In this document: in pieces, positions 16,733 to 25,409 of the stretch
How the letters are laid out: each line of letters opens with the position of its first letter
Position numbering within the stretch: the first letter of the stretch is position 1
Assembly: GCA_044226205.1 (NCBI GenBank)
Contig: JBGAHL010000017.1
Location: forward strand, 45,131 to 109,130
DNA length: 64,000 nt
Direction of reading: 5' to 3'
DNA from: M3007 sp044226205
Lineage (GTDB): Bacteria; Bacteroidota; Bacteroidia; Chitinophagales; Saprospiraceae
Notes under the pieces: model-generated
What the model was told of the DNA's origin: nothing
Databases searched by the model: none
Seen by the model: the letters and a program-made list of their open reading frames with translations, nothing else
Program-made: the position numbers and the translations under genes

Positions 16733-18829
16733 ATGAATCTCCGCCAGCGATCCGGTATTGTGCTTTCTGTGTTGATCCTCGCCCTCGCGGCGCTGGGGCT
16801 GGGCGTGTTTACCAATGTAATCAGCGACATGTGGGGACAGGACATTCAGCAACTGTTCCGCGCCAACAAATGGCTGCTGATTGTGCTCACCGTGGCGCTG
16901 GCTTTTCTCGGCTACTGGTACGCCGAAGGGTTGAAAAAGGAGCAAAAAGAGGAAGAGGAGACCATCGACGAAGACCGTTTTCAGAAGGCGCTGCGCGAAT
17001 TTCGGGACGACCTGATCATCCAGTACCAGATCCGCCTCAACAACAAGATCACCGACCGCCTGCCCGTTAACCTCGCCGCCCGCTCCACCGACTTCGGCAC
17101 CAGCGATGAGCGCGCGCGCCTGTATTTCGACCGCAAAACCATCGAAAGCGCCGACATCGCGAGCGAAGCGGGGAAAATACTGGAGACGGTGCGCCGCCTG
17201 CTGATCATCGGGGAGCCGGGGGCGGGCAAAACGACGATCGTGTTGTACACGGCCCTCGACCTGCTGCGCGACGAAAAACACCCTCGCCTGCCGCTGATCC
17301 TGAACCTGGCGAGCTGGCGCTCCGACCGGGACTTTGAAGCCTGGTACGTGCAGAATGTGGCCCAGAGCTACAACCTGAGCCTTCTTTTTGCCAAAGACCT
17401 GCTCCGCCGCAACCTGATCGTGCCCGTGTTCGACGGCTTCGACGAGATACACGAAGACCATCGTGACGATTGTTTTCCCAACATGAAAGCCTGGTTTGGC
17501 GACTCGCGCGAGCGCCGGCTGATCGTGTGCTCCCGCAAGGCGGAATACGCCGCGGCACAGGCCGACGCGCCCGTGTACTGCGAACTGGAAGTGCAGCCGC
17601 TCACGCTGGACCAGATCAAATTCGCTCTTTCCCTAAATGCCGAAACGCAACGCGCCGACCGCGCCCTGCTGGATGCCCTCGACCAGGACAAGTGGTTGTG
17701 CAAGGCCGTGGAAACGCCTTTTTACCTGAACACGGCGTCGTATCTGTTCGGGAAGGGAGAAAAGACCTGGGCGGATTTTGACTTTACGGCCACGGATGAG
17801 AAGGGGCGAAAGAGGGAGATCACGGAGCGTTTTGTGGCGGAACAGGTACCGGCAAAGCAGGACCGGCGGTATCTGCGTTTTTTGGCGTGGAAAATGAAAG
17901 AGGAGAATTTATTAGTGTTGGAAATGTTGAGTTTGCAGCCGGATTGGTGTGGTGGGAGAAGGCGGTATCGAGTGGACTACGGTTTGGCTTATGGTTTGGC
18001 TATGGGCTTGATTTACGGTTTGGTGATCGGTTTGGGCATCGTTTTGGTTTACGGTTTGGTCATCGGTTTGGTCATCGGTTTGGGTATCGGTTTGGTCATC
18101 GTTTTGGTCTTCCGGTTGGTCATCGGTTTGGGTTTAGGTGTTAACTTCTTCACTTCAGAAATCCAATCCTGGAGTTGGCAAAAATTTCGAGAAAACTGGA
18201 AAATAGAACTGGCCAGAGGCTTGGCCTTGGGTTTGGGCTCAGGTTTGTACATAGGTTTGGTCGGAGGTTTGGTCGGAGATTTGGTCGGAGGGTTGGTCTT
18301 CGGCTTGGTCGGAGGCTTGGTCGGAGGTTTGGGTGGAGGTTTTAAGAATGCGGGTACTGTTGAGTCCTATCTGCTCAGTTTGCCCAGTCCTTATCAGCGT
18401 TTTTGGTCGACTTTTTTATATGGATTTGGGGATAACATAGCCTTGGTATTGGCATTACTATCAGGGGGTATCTCGTATGGCTATTTTGTGGCACAGATGG
18501 CCTTGCCTGAATTTCAGGAGTTACTTTATTCAGCAAGATTTTGGCAAAAAATATTGGCCTGTACGCCATTATTGTTCATTTTGCCATTTTTAGCCTCCGG
18601 ATTCCTCAATCACTTCTCCCTCCGCCTCACCCTCTACCTCGAACGCAACATCCCCCTCCGCCTCGTCACTTTCCTCGATCGCATGAGCGATCGGCGCATC
18701 CTGGAAGACAACCGCCGGCTTGACAAAAAGGGCCGGAAGCTGCGCGGTGCGAGCTGGCGGTTTCGGCACAAGATTTTGCAGGATTATTTTGCGGAGTTGG
18801 GGGAGAGGGCATTACTTGCCCTTCAATAG
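16733..18829 (+). CDS. NACHT-domain ATPase with glycine-zipper membrane repeats
   Basis: The ATG at 16733 gives 698 residues. Two N-terminal membrane helices (9-29, 47-63) are followed by an acidic coiled stretch. The NACHT NTPase has Walker A GEPGAGKTT (160-168), Walker B VPVFDGFDEI (D234, D237, E238) and the sensor-like LIVCSRKAEY. Two hydrophobic blocks follow with glycine every fourth residue: 417 to about 469 (GLAYGLAMGLIYGLVIGLGI) and about 496-537 (GLVGGLVGDLVGGLVFGLVG). More membrane segments and a basic, helical C-terminus close it. GxxxG zippers allow tight helix packing and can form pores. NACHT proteins are STAND ATPases and some bacterial ones defend against phage. Base use in the repeat part is A/T- and G/T-rich, unlike the rest of the gene. 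The 3' end overlaps the convergent ATPase gene by 18 bases. A defence role is only inference. Confidence 0.85.
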   Translation: MNLRQRSGIVLSVLILALAALGLGVFTNVISDMWGQDIQQLFRANKWLLIVLTVALAFLGYWYAEGLKKEQKEEEETIDEDRFQKALREFRDDLIIQYQIRLNNKITDRLPVNLAARSTDFGTSDERARLYFDRKTIESADIASEAGKILETVRRLLIIGEPGAGKTTIVLYTALDLLRDEKHPRLPLILNLASWRSDRDFEAWYVQNVAQSYNLSLLFAKDLLRRNLIVPVFDGFDEIHEDHRDDCFPNMKAWFGDSRERRLIVCSRKAEYAAAQADAPVYCELEVQPLTLDQIKFALSLNAETQRADRALLDALDQDKWLCKAVETPFYLNTASYLFGKGEKTWADFDFTATDEKGRKREITERFVAEQVPAKQDRRYLRFLAWKMKEENLLVLEMLSLQPDWCGGRRRYRVDYGLAYGLAMGLIYGLVIGLGIVLVYGLVIGLVIGLGIGLVIVLVFRLVIGLGLGVNFFTSEIQSWSWQKFRENWKIELARGLALGLGSGLYIGLVGGLVGDLVGGLVFGLVGGLVGGLGGGFKNAGTVESYLLSLPSPYQRFWSTFLYGFGDNIALVLALLSGGISYGYFVAQMALPEFQELLYSARFWQKILACTPLLFILPFLASGFLNHFSLRLTLYLERNIPLRLVTFLDRMSDRRILEDNRRLDKKGRKLRGASWRFRHKILQDYFAELGERALLALQ

Positions 18830-20257
18830 TCGCTCAGCACTCAGGCTTTTCTCGTCCAGCACGTTTTTCCCGATATACCAGCAAAACACACTGGCGGGTA
18901 CAAAGTGGAAGGTAAAGCCCTCCTGTTCGACTACCTGATTTTTATCGATCGTGGTGACGAGGCAGGCGTCAAGGCCATTGGCCACACAGAATTTTCGGGT
19001 CTTTTGCAGCAGTTTGGGGTCTTCCACGTGCCGGTTCGACCACTTGATTTCGGTTGCGCTGACCGGTTTTTGCGTTTTGTCGTCAAGGTGTACGATGTCG
19101 ATTTCCCCGCCGTCCCAGCGCGCATAATACAGGTTGCGGAAGTGTTCCGGGCGATGATAAAGATGGGCAAAAATGGCGGTCTCCACCATGTTGCCCATGG
19201 CGGCTTCGTCTTTTTGCAGCGGAGAAAACAAGGCGCTGCGCAAGGCCGGGTTGGTCAGGTAGACTTTGAAAAAATTGGCGCGTTCGAATTTCCGCGCGCT
19301 GTGGTCGATGCGGTGAACAATTTTGACCAGAAATGCCGCTTCCAGATATTCCAGGTATTTGAGGATGGTATTTTTGGCAATGCCGGCGTGTTGGGAAAGC
19401 GAATCCAGCGAACTTTCCTGTCCGCTGATCCAGGCCAGGTAGTTGAATAAATTGTTCAGCTCCTGAATGTTTTGAATGCCGTACATACTGGGCAGGTCGC
19501 GCAGCAGCACTTTGTCGATGATGTCGTTGCGAATGTAGCGTTGGGGCGCCTGCCGGATGGTATCGGACAAGGCGACCTCCGGGTAACCGCCGTAATTGAT
19601 GTAATCGACAAAATGCTCGTTCAGGGCTTCCAGATTGTGGTAGGTGGTGGTCTCCCTGGCAAGGTCTTCCTCGATTATGTGGTCTTGACCGACAAAGTGC
19701 AGGTATTCGTAAAAAGTCAGGGGAGGGAGCGTGAAGTCGGTAAAACGCCCCGCCCCGGATTCGCGGCTTTTCAGTTTCAGGGCTGCCGCCGCCGAGCCGG
19801 ATACGACGAATTTGATGTGGCGGTAGGAGTCTACCAGCGATTTGAGGTGCACTTCCCAGTCTTTCAGGTATTGCACTTCGTCAAAGAAGACGTACAGCTC
19901 ATCCGTATGCTTTTTGCCAGTGGTGTCGAGGTAAAAATTGAGCAGGTATTCCAGTCCCAGGCCGGTGTAGATCGGCGTTTCGAGGGACAGGAAACAGATG
20001 TTTTGAGGCGCAACTCCGCTTTCGATCAAATCCTGAATGCTGTGATAAAGCAGAACCGTTTTGCCTACCCTGCGGGGACCCATAAGCACCACGGCGCGCC
20101 TTACGGAGCGTTCTCGCACCAACTGTTGAAAGGATTGGAAATAGGCCCTTTTCTTCATGTCCCGGTAGTCGGAATCGACCTGATTTTGCGGTCCCCACCA
20201 GGGATTTTCAAATTGAAAGCGCTTTTTGAGTTCGCTTGCAGAAAAAGGCTGGATCAT
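18812..20257 (-). CDS. AAA_14/DUF4143 ATP-binding protein
   Basis: The 481-residue protein has Walker A GPRRVGKT (60-67), Walker B LYVFFDEVQYL (D126, E127), the sensor KFVVSGSAAAALKLKSRESG and a LPPLTFYEYLHF region, as in AAA_14 ATPases. The C-terminal DUF4143 part shows a nuclease-like core (GNMVETAIFAHLYHR, then DGGEIDIVHLDD and ATEIKWSNRH), resembling a PD-(D/E)xK fold with D-E-K spacing. Members are widespread in anaerobes and Bacteroidota, usually as solitary genes with unknown function. Its 3' end overlaps the NACHT gene by 18 bases (convergent). No partner gene lies upstream on the same strand. Start ATG 20257. Confidence 0.92.
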   Translation of the reverse strand: MIQPFSASELKKRFQFENPWWGPQNQVDSDYRDMKKRAYFQSFQQLVRERSVRRAVVLMGPRRVGKTVLLYHSIQDLIESGVAPQNICFLSLETPIYTGLGLEYLLNFYLDTTGKKHTDELYVFFDEVQYLKDWEVHLKSLVDSYRHIKFVVSGSAAAALKLKSRESGAGRFTDFTLPPLTFYEYLHFVGQDHIIEEDLARETTTYHNLEALNEHFVDYINYGGYPEVALSDTIRQAPQRYIRNDIIDKVLLRDLPSMYGIQNIQELNNLFNYLAWISGQESSLDSLSQHAGIAKNTILKYLEYLEAAFLVKIVHRIDHSARKFERANFFKVYLTNPALRSALFSPLQKDEAAMGNMVETAIFAHLYHRPEHFRNLYYARWDGGEIDIVHLDDKTQKPVSATEIKWSNRHVEDPKLLQKTRKFCVANGLDACLVTTIDKNQVVEQEGFTFHFVPASVFCWYIGKNVLDEKSLSAERLLKGK

Positions 20258-20381
20258 TTTAGTTTCACGTTGTTGATCTTATTTTGATGCAAATGTGCAA
20301 AATAATTTCAACAGTGTGATCTTATTTTGGGTTTTTGAAAAATCCTTTTGTGGACTTTATTGTAAAACAGACACTCCAACC

Positions 20382-21005
20382 CTACCTCACCGCCTCCTCC
20401 ACCGCTCCCCAGTCCTCGGCCGCCCTCACTGCCTTGTAGCGCTCGTCGTGAAACGCCGACAGGTGTTCCAGCATGCTCAGCAACACGGTTTTGTCGCCCG
20501 CGCCGAGGTCGGCCACGACCGCTTTGGCAATACGGCCGGCTACGGGCCGACTGTCGAGGGCCAGCGCGCGGCCTTCGGGCGTGATGCGCACGCGTTTGGA
20601 GCGCTTGTCGTGCGGATCGGGGAATTCCTCCAGCAGGCCCATACTCACGAGGCGTTTGATGACGTCCACGCCGGATGGAAATTCAGAGAGCATGGCGTAA
20701 ATGAGTTCGCTTTTTTTCGGCTCGCCCATGTACTCCACCTGCCAGAGGTAACCCAAATCTTCAAAATTGTTGAGCGGCAATCCTGTAAAAGCCTTTTTGG
20801 TGTAAATGCCCGCGTAACGGCTCAATTTCCCGATCAAACGGCCAATCCGGCCATCGATCGAAGCGCCCGCCATGACCGCCTCGCGCGGCTGCGCGGCATC
20901 TTCCCGGGCCAGCACCCAGCGACAGAATCCGGCGACATCGGGCGCCGGGTGCGCTTCCTCGTATTCGGCCCACAGGTTGACCAACTCCACTACTTTGTTT
21001 TTCAT
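20382..21005 (-). CDS. MarR-family transcriptional regulator
   Basis: The 207-residue protein has a MarR-type winged helix: LGYLWQVEYMGEPKKSELIY, the helix-turn-helix FPSGVDVIKRLVSMGLLEEF, and the wing DPHDKRSKRVRITPEGRALA (DxRxxRx-like). It has a longer N-terminal extension than standard MarR proteins (about 145 residues). The gene is divergent from the ABC efflux operon starting at 21154, with 148 bases between the starts. It probably represses the operon and itself; the perfect inverted repeat close to its start (21033-21048) is a good operator candidate. Confidence 0.88.
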   Translation of the reverse strand: MKNKVVELVNLWAEYEEAHPAPDVAGFCRWVLAREDAAQPREAVMAGASIDGRIGRLIGKLSRYAGIYTKKAFTGLPLNNFEDLGYLWQVEYMGEPKKSELIYAMLSEFPSGVDVIKRLVSMGLLEEFPDPHDKRSKRVRITPEGRALALDSRPVAGRIAKAVVADLGAGDKTVLLSMLEHLSAFHDERYKAVRAAEDWGAVEEAVR

Positions 21006-21032
21006 CTTTTCCAGTTGCTACGACGCAAATAA

Positions 21033-21048
21033 ACTATGTTTTCATAGT
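21033..21048. promoter_or_regulatory. Candidate MarR operator
   Basis: A perfect inverted repeat, ACTATG (21033-21038), TTTT, CATAGT (21043-21048), lies 28 bases upstream of the marR start in the divergent region. Operators of MarR proteins are usually short palindromes near the own promoter. A second, weaker inverted pair, AATTTTGGTTCT (21049-21060) with AGAACCAAATTT (21095-21106), lies next to it. Regulation of the efflux operon through either site is inferred. Confidence 0.45.
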
Positions 21049-21153
21049 AATTTTGGTTCTTGAAATTATTTTTATAAAATTTTTACTTTTATTTAGAACC
21101 AAATTTTTTAAAAATAGTTTGAAACCGTAGTAAAATGCGACAAACTAACCGAC

Positions 21154-21831
21154 ATGATCGCTGAACTCAAAAACGCCGGCAAGGAATACCAGACCGGCGA
21201 CCAGACCATCATAGCGCTGCAACCGACCACCCTGCAATTCAACGACGGCGAACTGACGCTCATCATCGGCCCCTCGGGCAGCGGCAAAACCACACTGCTG
21301 TCCCTGCTGGGTTGTGTGATTTATCCGACTTCGGGCGACCTGTGGGTGGACGGCAACCACATCAACCGCATGAAAGAACGCGCCCTGGCCCGCCTGCGCC
21401 TCCATACCATCGGCTTCGTCTTTCAAAGTTTCAACCTGCTGGCCCCGCTCAGCGCCGAAGACAACGTGGCCATGCCCCTGCACCTGCAAGGCCTGCGGGG
21501 CGCGGAACTCAAAAAACGCGTCGCGGCAGCCCTCGAAATGGTGGGCATGGGCGACCGCCGCAAAAACCTGCCCCGTCAGCTGTCCGGCGGTCAGCAGCAA
21601 CGCATCGCCATCGCCCGCGCCCTGGTGACCGACCCCAAACTCATCCTCTGCGACGAACCCACCGCCTCGCTCGACAAGGATTCGATGGGCATCGTCATGC
21701 AGGAACTGCGCGCCCTGGCCGACGAAGGCAAGTCGGTCGCCGTGGTCACCCACGACCCGCGCCTCAAACCCTACGCCCACCGCGTCATTCAGGTGGAAAA
21801 CGGCTTCGCCGCGGAAAGCACTGATTTTTAA
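21154..21831 (+). CDS. ABC transporter ATP-binding protein (MacB/DevA type)
   Basis: The 225-residue ATPase has Walker A GPSGSGKT (39-46), Q-loop Q91, signature LSGGQQQR (143-150), Walker B LILCDEPT (163-170) and the H-loop in VVTHDPR. It belongs to the MacB/LolD/DevA class that works with FtsX-like permeases. The gene is first in a plus-strand operon: ATPase, lipoprotein adaptor, permease, TolC. The spacing to the next gene is 32 bases. The closest operon type by order is the DevBCA exporter; substrate unknown, possibly a lipid or toxic compound. Confidence 0.95.
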   Translation: MIAELKNAGKEYQTGDQTIIALQPTTLQFNDGELTLIIGPSGSGKTTLLSLLGCVIYPTSGDLWVDGNHINRMKERALARLRLHTIGFVFQSFNLLAPLSAEDNVAMPLHLQGLRGAELKKRVAAALEMVGMGDRRKNLPRQLSGGQQQRIAIARALVTDPKLILCDEPTASLDKDSMGIVMQELRALADEGKSVAVVTHDPRLKPYAHRVIQVENGFAAESTDF

Positions 21832-21863
21832 CCACTTCCGACTTCATTTTTCTGCTTCGCAAG

Positions 21864-22811
21864 ATGAAAAAACTGATCTTCTTCCTGCCCGTGCTGCTGC
21901 TCGCCTCCTGCGGCAAAAAAGAAACGACGGCCGCCGCCGCATCGCCTGCGCCCGATTCGCTGGCGCAGGCTGTGCAAGTGCGCGAGGTGCTGGGCATCGC
22001 CATCATCGAACCCAGCGAACGCATCGTCACGCTGGCCGCCGAACAGAGCGGCTACATCCGGGAAGTAAAGGCCAAAACCGGCGACGTGGTGAAAAAAGGC
22101 CAAACGCTGGTCGTGCTGGCCGCCGACGTGGAATCCGCCCAGGTGGCTCAGGCCAGCGCCAAAATTGCCACCCAGAACGATGCCGTGGCCGTGGCCCGCG
22201 AAAACCTCAAACTGCTCGGCGTTCAGCGCGACAAGGCCAAAGCCGACCTCGACCGCGACGAAGCTTTGTTCAAGGGCAACGCCATCACCCGCCAGCAACT
22301 CGACAACACGCGCGCCGCGCTGACCGAACTCGATCAGCAGATCCGCGCCCAGGAAGCCGCCCTGCGGCAACAGCAAACCCGCCTTGGCGAACTGGGCTCC
22401 GACGTGAATTATTACCGCACGCTGGCCGACAACAAAATCGTGCGGGCGCCCGCCAACGGCACCGTGCTCTCGCTCGACGCGAGGGTGGGGCAGTACCTCG
22501 ACAACAAGGCGGGTTTTGGCGAATTCGCGCCCGAAGGCCCGACCATGGCCCTCACGGAGATCGACGAAATGTTTGCCGCCAAAGTAAAAGTAGGCCAGAA
22601 GGCCGTCATCCGGCCACAGGGCAGCAAGGAGGTACTGACCACGGGCACCGTCGTGCTGGCTTCGCCGTATTTGCGGAAAAAATCCCTGTTTGCCGACAAG
22701 GTGGGCGACCTCGAAGATCGCCGCGTGCGCGAAGTGCGCGTGCAACTCGACGATCCTTCCAAAGTGCTGCTCGGCGCCCGGGTCGAATGCGTCATCACCG
22801 TTGACCAATAA
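21864..22811 (+). CDS. HlyD-like periplasmic adaptor lipoprotein
   Basis: The 315 residues begin with a lipoprotein signal (LPVLLLASC, Cys 16). The adaptor has a split lipoyl half-motif (EQSGYIREVKAKTGDVVKKG, then DNKIVRAPANGTVLSLDARV), a coiled hairpin between them (about 95-185, with ARENLKLLGVQRDKAKADL), and a beta-barrel region (MFAAKVKVGQKAVIRPQG). Such proteins link an inner membrane ABC transporter to a TolC channel. It lies between the ATPase and permease genes, 12 bases before the permease start. Start ATG 21864. Confidence 0.93.
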   Translation: MKKLIFFLPVLLLASCGKKETTAAAASPAPDSLAQAVQVREVLGIAIIEPSERIVTLAAEQSGYIREVKAKTGDVVKKGQTLVVLAADVESAQVAQASAKIATQNDAVAVARENLKLLGVQRDKAKADLDRDEALFKGNAITRQQLDNTRAALTELDQQIRAQEAALRQQQTRLGELGSDVNYYRTLADNKIVRAPANGTVLSLDARVGQYLDNKAGFGEFAPEGPTMALTEIDEMFAAKVKVGQKAVIRPQGSKEVLTTGTVVLASPYLRKKSLFADKVGDLEDRRVREVRVQLDDPSKVLLGARVECVITVDQ

Positions 22812-22823
22812 GCTGCCCTTGCC

Positions 22824-23948
22824 ATGTTCAAAACAGCCATTCAATTTATCCGCTACGACAAACCCAAGTCGATCGGCGCCCTGGCCGGGGTGGTGATCTC
22901 CATCTTCCTGGTGGGGCAGCAGGCGGGTATTTTTATCTTTTTGACCAATGCCATGAAAAGCCTGGTGGCCAACAACGCCGACTATATCTGGGTGGTCGAT
23001 TCAAAAACCGACAACGCCAACCAACTCGCCCGCCTCGATATGCGGGTGGGGCGCGAGATCGCCAGTTTGCCCTCGGTCGATCGGGTGTACCCGGTCGTGA
23101 TCGCGGCCGGCGCCGCGCAATTTGCCGACGGCACTACTTCCGGCATGACGATCATCGGTTCGCAGGCGCCCGATTTCGTGGGCGGCCCCTGGGGCATCGA
23201 TTCCGCGCGCAAGGTGGATATGATCCCCGAAGGCGCCATTATCACCGAGTTTTTTGACCAAAAAACCTACGGCGGCGTAGCCATCGGCGAGTATTTCGAA
23301 CTCAACGGCAACAAAGTGTACAATGCCGGCTTTACCCGCGGCGTGCGGGGCTTCGGCGGGGCGCCCTACGTGTTCACAACGATTGAAAGGGCGCGGGCGC
23401 TGGGCAATTACCCGACCGACAAGGCCAGTTTGTTTTTGGTCAAATCGAAGCCGGGTATCGACCCCAAACAGGTCATTGCCGAGATCAACGGGACCTTCCC
23501 TGTCGTGCGCGCCTGGGACGCACAGGCGCTGGCCAATTCGACCGTCTCCAAGGTGCTCAGTTCCAGCGGTATCGCCTTGTCGGTGGGCTCGCTGATCATC
23601 TTCGCGGTTCTGTCGGGGTTTATCATTATCGGCCTCACGCTCTATTCGGCTGCTATCGACCGCCTGAAAGACTACGGCACCCTGAAAGCCATCGGCGCCA
23701 CCAACGGCTACATCACCCGGCTGATCCTGACCCAGGCGTTCCTGATCTCGCTGGTCGGTTTTTTGCTCGGTCGCGGGCTGGTGGAGGGTTTCCGTTTGGG
23801 CGTAGCCAACGCGGGCACCATTTTCGAGTTCCCGGTTGACATGCAGGTCGGTTTCTTTTTACTGACCCTGTTCATCGCGCTGGGCGGCAGTTTGTTTGCC
23901 ATTCGCCGGATCAATTCCCTGGAGCCGGCGCAGGTGTTCAGGGGGTAG
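22824..23948 (+). CDS. FtsX-like ABC permease (DevC type)
   Basis: The 374-residue permease has the usual four-helix FtsX layout: one helix near the N-terminus (IGALAGVVISIFLVGQQAGI), a long periplasmic MacB-PCD-like domain (about 45-240), and three helices near the C-terminus (SLIIFAVLSGFIIIGLTLYS, then LILTQAFLISLVGFLLG and a last helix before FAIRRINSLEPAQVFRG). The motif DYGTLKAIGATNGYI is typical for FtsX. The N-terminus (FIRYDKPKSIGALAGV) resembles DevC proteins, which export glycolipids in cyanobacteria. It works with the preceding ATPase and adaptor. Confidence 0.93.
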   Translation: MFKTAIQFIRYDKPKSIGALAGVVISIFLVGQQAGIFIFLTNAMKSLVANNADYIWVVDSKTDNANQLARLDMRVGREIASLPSVDRVYPVVIAAGAAQFADGTTSGMTIIGSQAPDFVGGPWGIDSARKVDMIPEGAIITEFFDQKTYGGVAIGEYFELNGNKVYNAGFTRGVRGFGGAPYVFTTIERARALGNYPTDKASLFLVKSKPGIDPKQVIAEINGTFPVVRAWDAQALANSTVSKVLSSSGIALSVGSLIIFAVLSGFIIIGLTLYSAAIDRLKDYGTLKAIGATNGYITRLILTQAFLISLVGFLLGRGLVEGFRLGVANAGTIFEFPVDMQVGFFLLTLFIALGGSLFAIRRINSLEPAQVFRG

Positions 23949-23958
23949 ACAGGTTTTT

Positions 23959-24036
23959 AGACAGGATCAACATGATTTACAGGATAATAACCTGTATTGA
24001 GTCTGTCTGATCCTGTAAGTCATGTTGATCCTGTCT
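23959..24036. repeat. Inverted repeat between permease and TolC genes
   Basis: Two 26-base arms (23959-23984 and 24011-24036; GACAGGATCAACATGATTTA in the left arm) are reverse complements with one mismatch. The loop is 26 bases. It lies within the operon, 11 bases after the permease stop and 60 bases before the TolC start, and could form a long RNA hairpin. The hairpin may reduce read-through or stabilise the upstream transcript. It may also be a copy of a dispersed repeat; the window has no second copy. Confidence 0.75.
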
Positions 24037-24095
24037 GTCTATAAAAAAACCTGTCTGCTATATAAGTTGTCATATCGTAATCCTTGTCCAACAAG

Positions 24096-25409
24096 ATGAT
24101 GTATAGAATTTTTTCAGTCCTTGCGTTGTCCGTCCTGTCGACCACGACGTACGCACAAACGATCACCCTCGACGAGGCGATCGCCCAGGGCCTGCGCAAC
24201 CGCCCGGAGTTGAAAGCCAGGGAGTTGCAAATCCGCATTGCGGAGGGCGAAAACGACAAGTTGCGCGCGCAGTGGTTGCCTCAGGTCAATGCTTCGGCCG
24301 ACCTGCGCTGGAACACCGAGTTGCAGACCAGCGTGCTGCCGGTCGGCCAGTTCGGGTTGCCGGGCGTAGCCGCCGATGCCACGCAGGAAATCCAGATCGG
24401 GGTGCCGTTCAACAATGCGCTGAGCATTCAGGCCGAGCAAAAAATATACGACGCTAACCGCCGCATCGACCGGCAGATCAACGCGGCACAGGTGGAGAGC
24501 CAGCAAGCGGCCCTCTCACAGGAGTCGCGCGACATCCGTTTTGCCATCACGGAGGCGTATTATGCCGCCGTATTCAATCGCGAAAAAATGGACCTGGCGC
24601 GCCAGGCGCTCGATCGCGCGCAACTCAACCTGCGGGTCGCGCAAAACCAGTTGCAAGCCGGGGCGGCTTTGCCGAACGACGTGGACCGCCTCGCGCTCGA
24701 CCTGAGCAATGCGCAGCTTTCCCTCAAAAAAGCCGAGCAGGATTATTCATTGAGTGTCAAACGATTGCAGTATCAAATAGGGACTTCGCCCGACGGCGGA
24801 ATTCAATTGTCCGAAAGCATCAGCGCACTGCTGACCGACGACACGCTTGCCCTGATCAACCGCATCGAGCAGCGACCTGAAATTTTGTCTGAAAACATTG
24901 CCCTGCGCCTCAATGCGCTGAACCGCGACAAGCAACTCGCCCGTCGCTTGCCGACGGTGTCGGCTTATGGCAATTATACGTTCCTGCAACTCAGTGAAAC
25001 ATTCAATCCTGCCGCCTCGGGCACTTGGTTTCCTTACAGTTTTATCGGGGTAAAAGCCACCGTACCTATTTTCGACGGTCGTCAGGCAAGGCTCGGCGCC
25101 CGCGAATTCGCCCTGCGGCAGGAGATCAATCGGTACAATCTGGACCGCCTGCGGGCTGGGCTCAATTTCGATGCCACGGCCCAGGCCAGCGCCATGCAGC
25201 AGGCCCGGCAGGATGTGGAAGAGAGCCGCAAGAACGTGCAGCTTGCGCGGCAGTTGTTGGCCACCGATCAGTTGCGTTTTGAGCAGGGCGTGTTGAAGCA
25301 GACCGACTTGAAAAACAGTGAATTTGCGTTACAAACGGCGGAAAACAACTATTTAAATGCCGTTTACGCGTTTTTGGTGGCGCGTTTGAATTACGAGAAA
25401 AGCCTGTAG
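24096..25409 (+). CDS. TolC-family outer membrane efflux protein
   Basis: The 437-residue protein has a signal peptide (ending LSTTTYA) and two OEP repeats typical of TolC: TLDEAIAQGLRNRPELKARE with a helical coil, and TLALINRIEQRPEILSENI with the second coil (LDRLRAGLNFDATAQASAMQ). I chose ATG 24096; the next codon but one is also a possible start, and the open frame begins with a TTG at 24084. It completes the ATPase-adaptor-permease-channel set. The stop codon TAG (25407-25409) is made by bases 3-5 of the palindromic repeat element that starts at 25405. Confidence 0.93.
   Translation: MMYRIFSVLALSVLSTTTYAQTITLDEAIAQGLRNRPELKARELQIRIAEGENDKLRAQWLPQVNASADLRWNTELQTSVLPVGQFGLPGVAADATQEIQIGVPFNNALSIQAEQKIYDANRRIDRQINAAQVESQQAALSQESRDIRFAITEAYYAAVFNREKMDLARQALDRAQLNLRVAQNQLQAGAALPNDVDRLALDLSNAQLSLKKAEQDYSLSVKRLQYQIGTSPDGGIQLSESISALLTDDTLALINRIEQRPEILSENIALRLNALNRDKQLARRLPTVSAYGNYTFLQLSETFNPAASGTWFPYSFIGVKATVPIFDGRQARLGAREFALRQEINRYNLDRLRAGLNFDATAQASAMQQARQDVEESRKNVQLARQLLATDQLRFEQGVLKQTDLKNSEFALQTAENNYLNAVYAFLVARLNYEKSL

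Noticed and set aside
17980..18345. Repeat tract in the NACHT gene as a separate non-coding minisatellite
   Set aside because: The reading frame stays open on both sides and the repeats encode regular GLxx tetrapeptides, so it is part of the protein.
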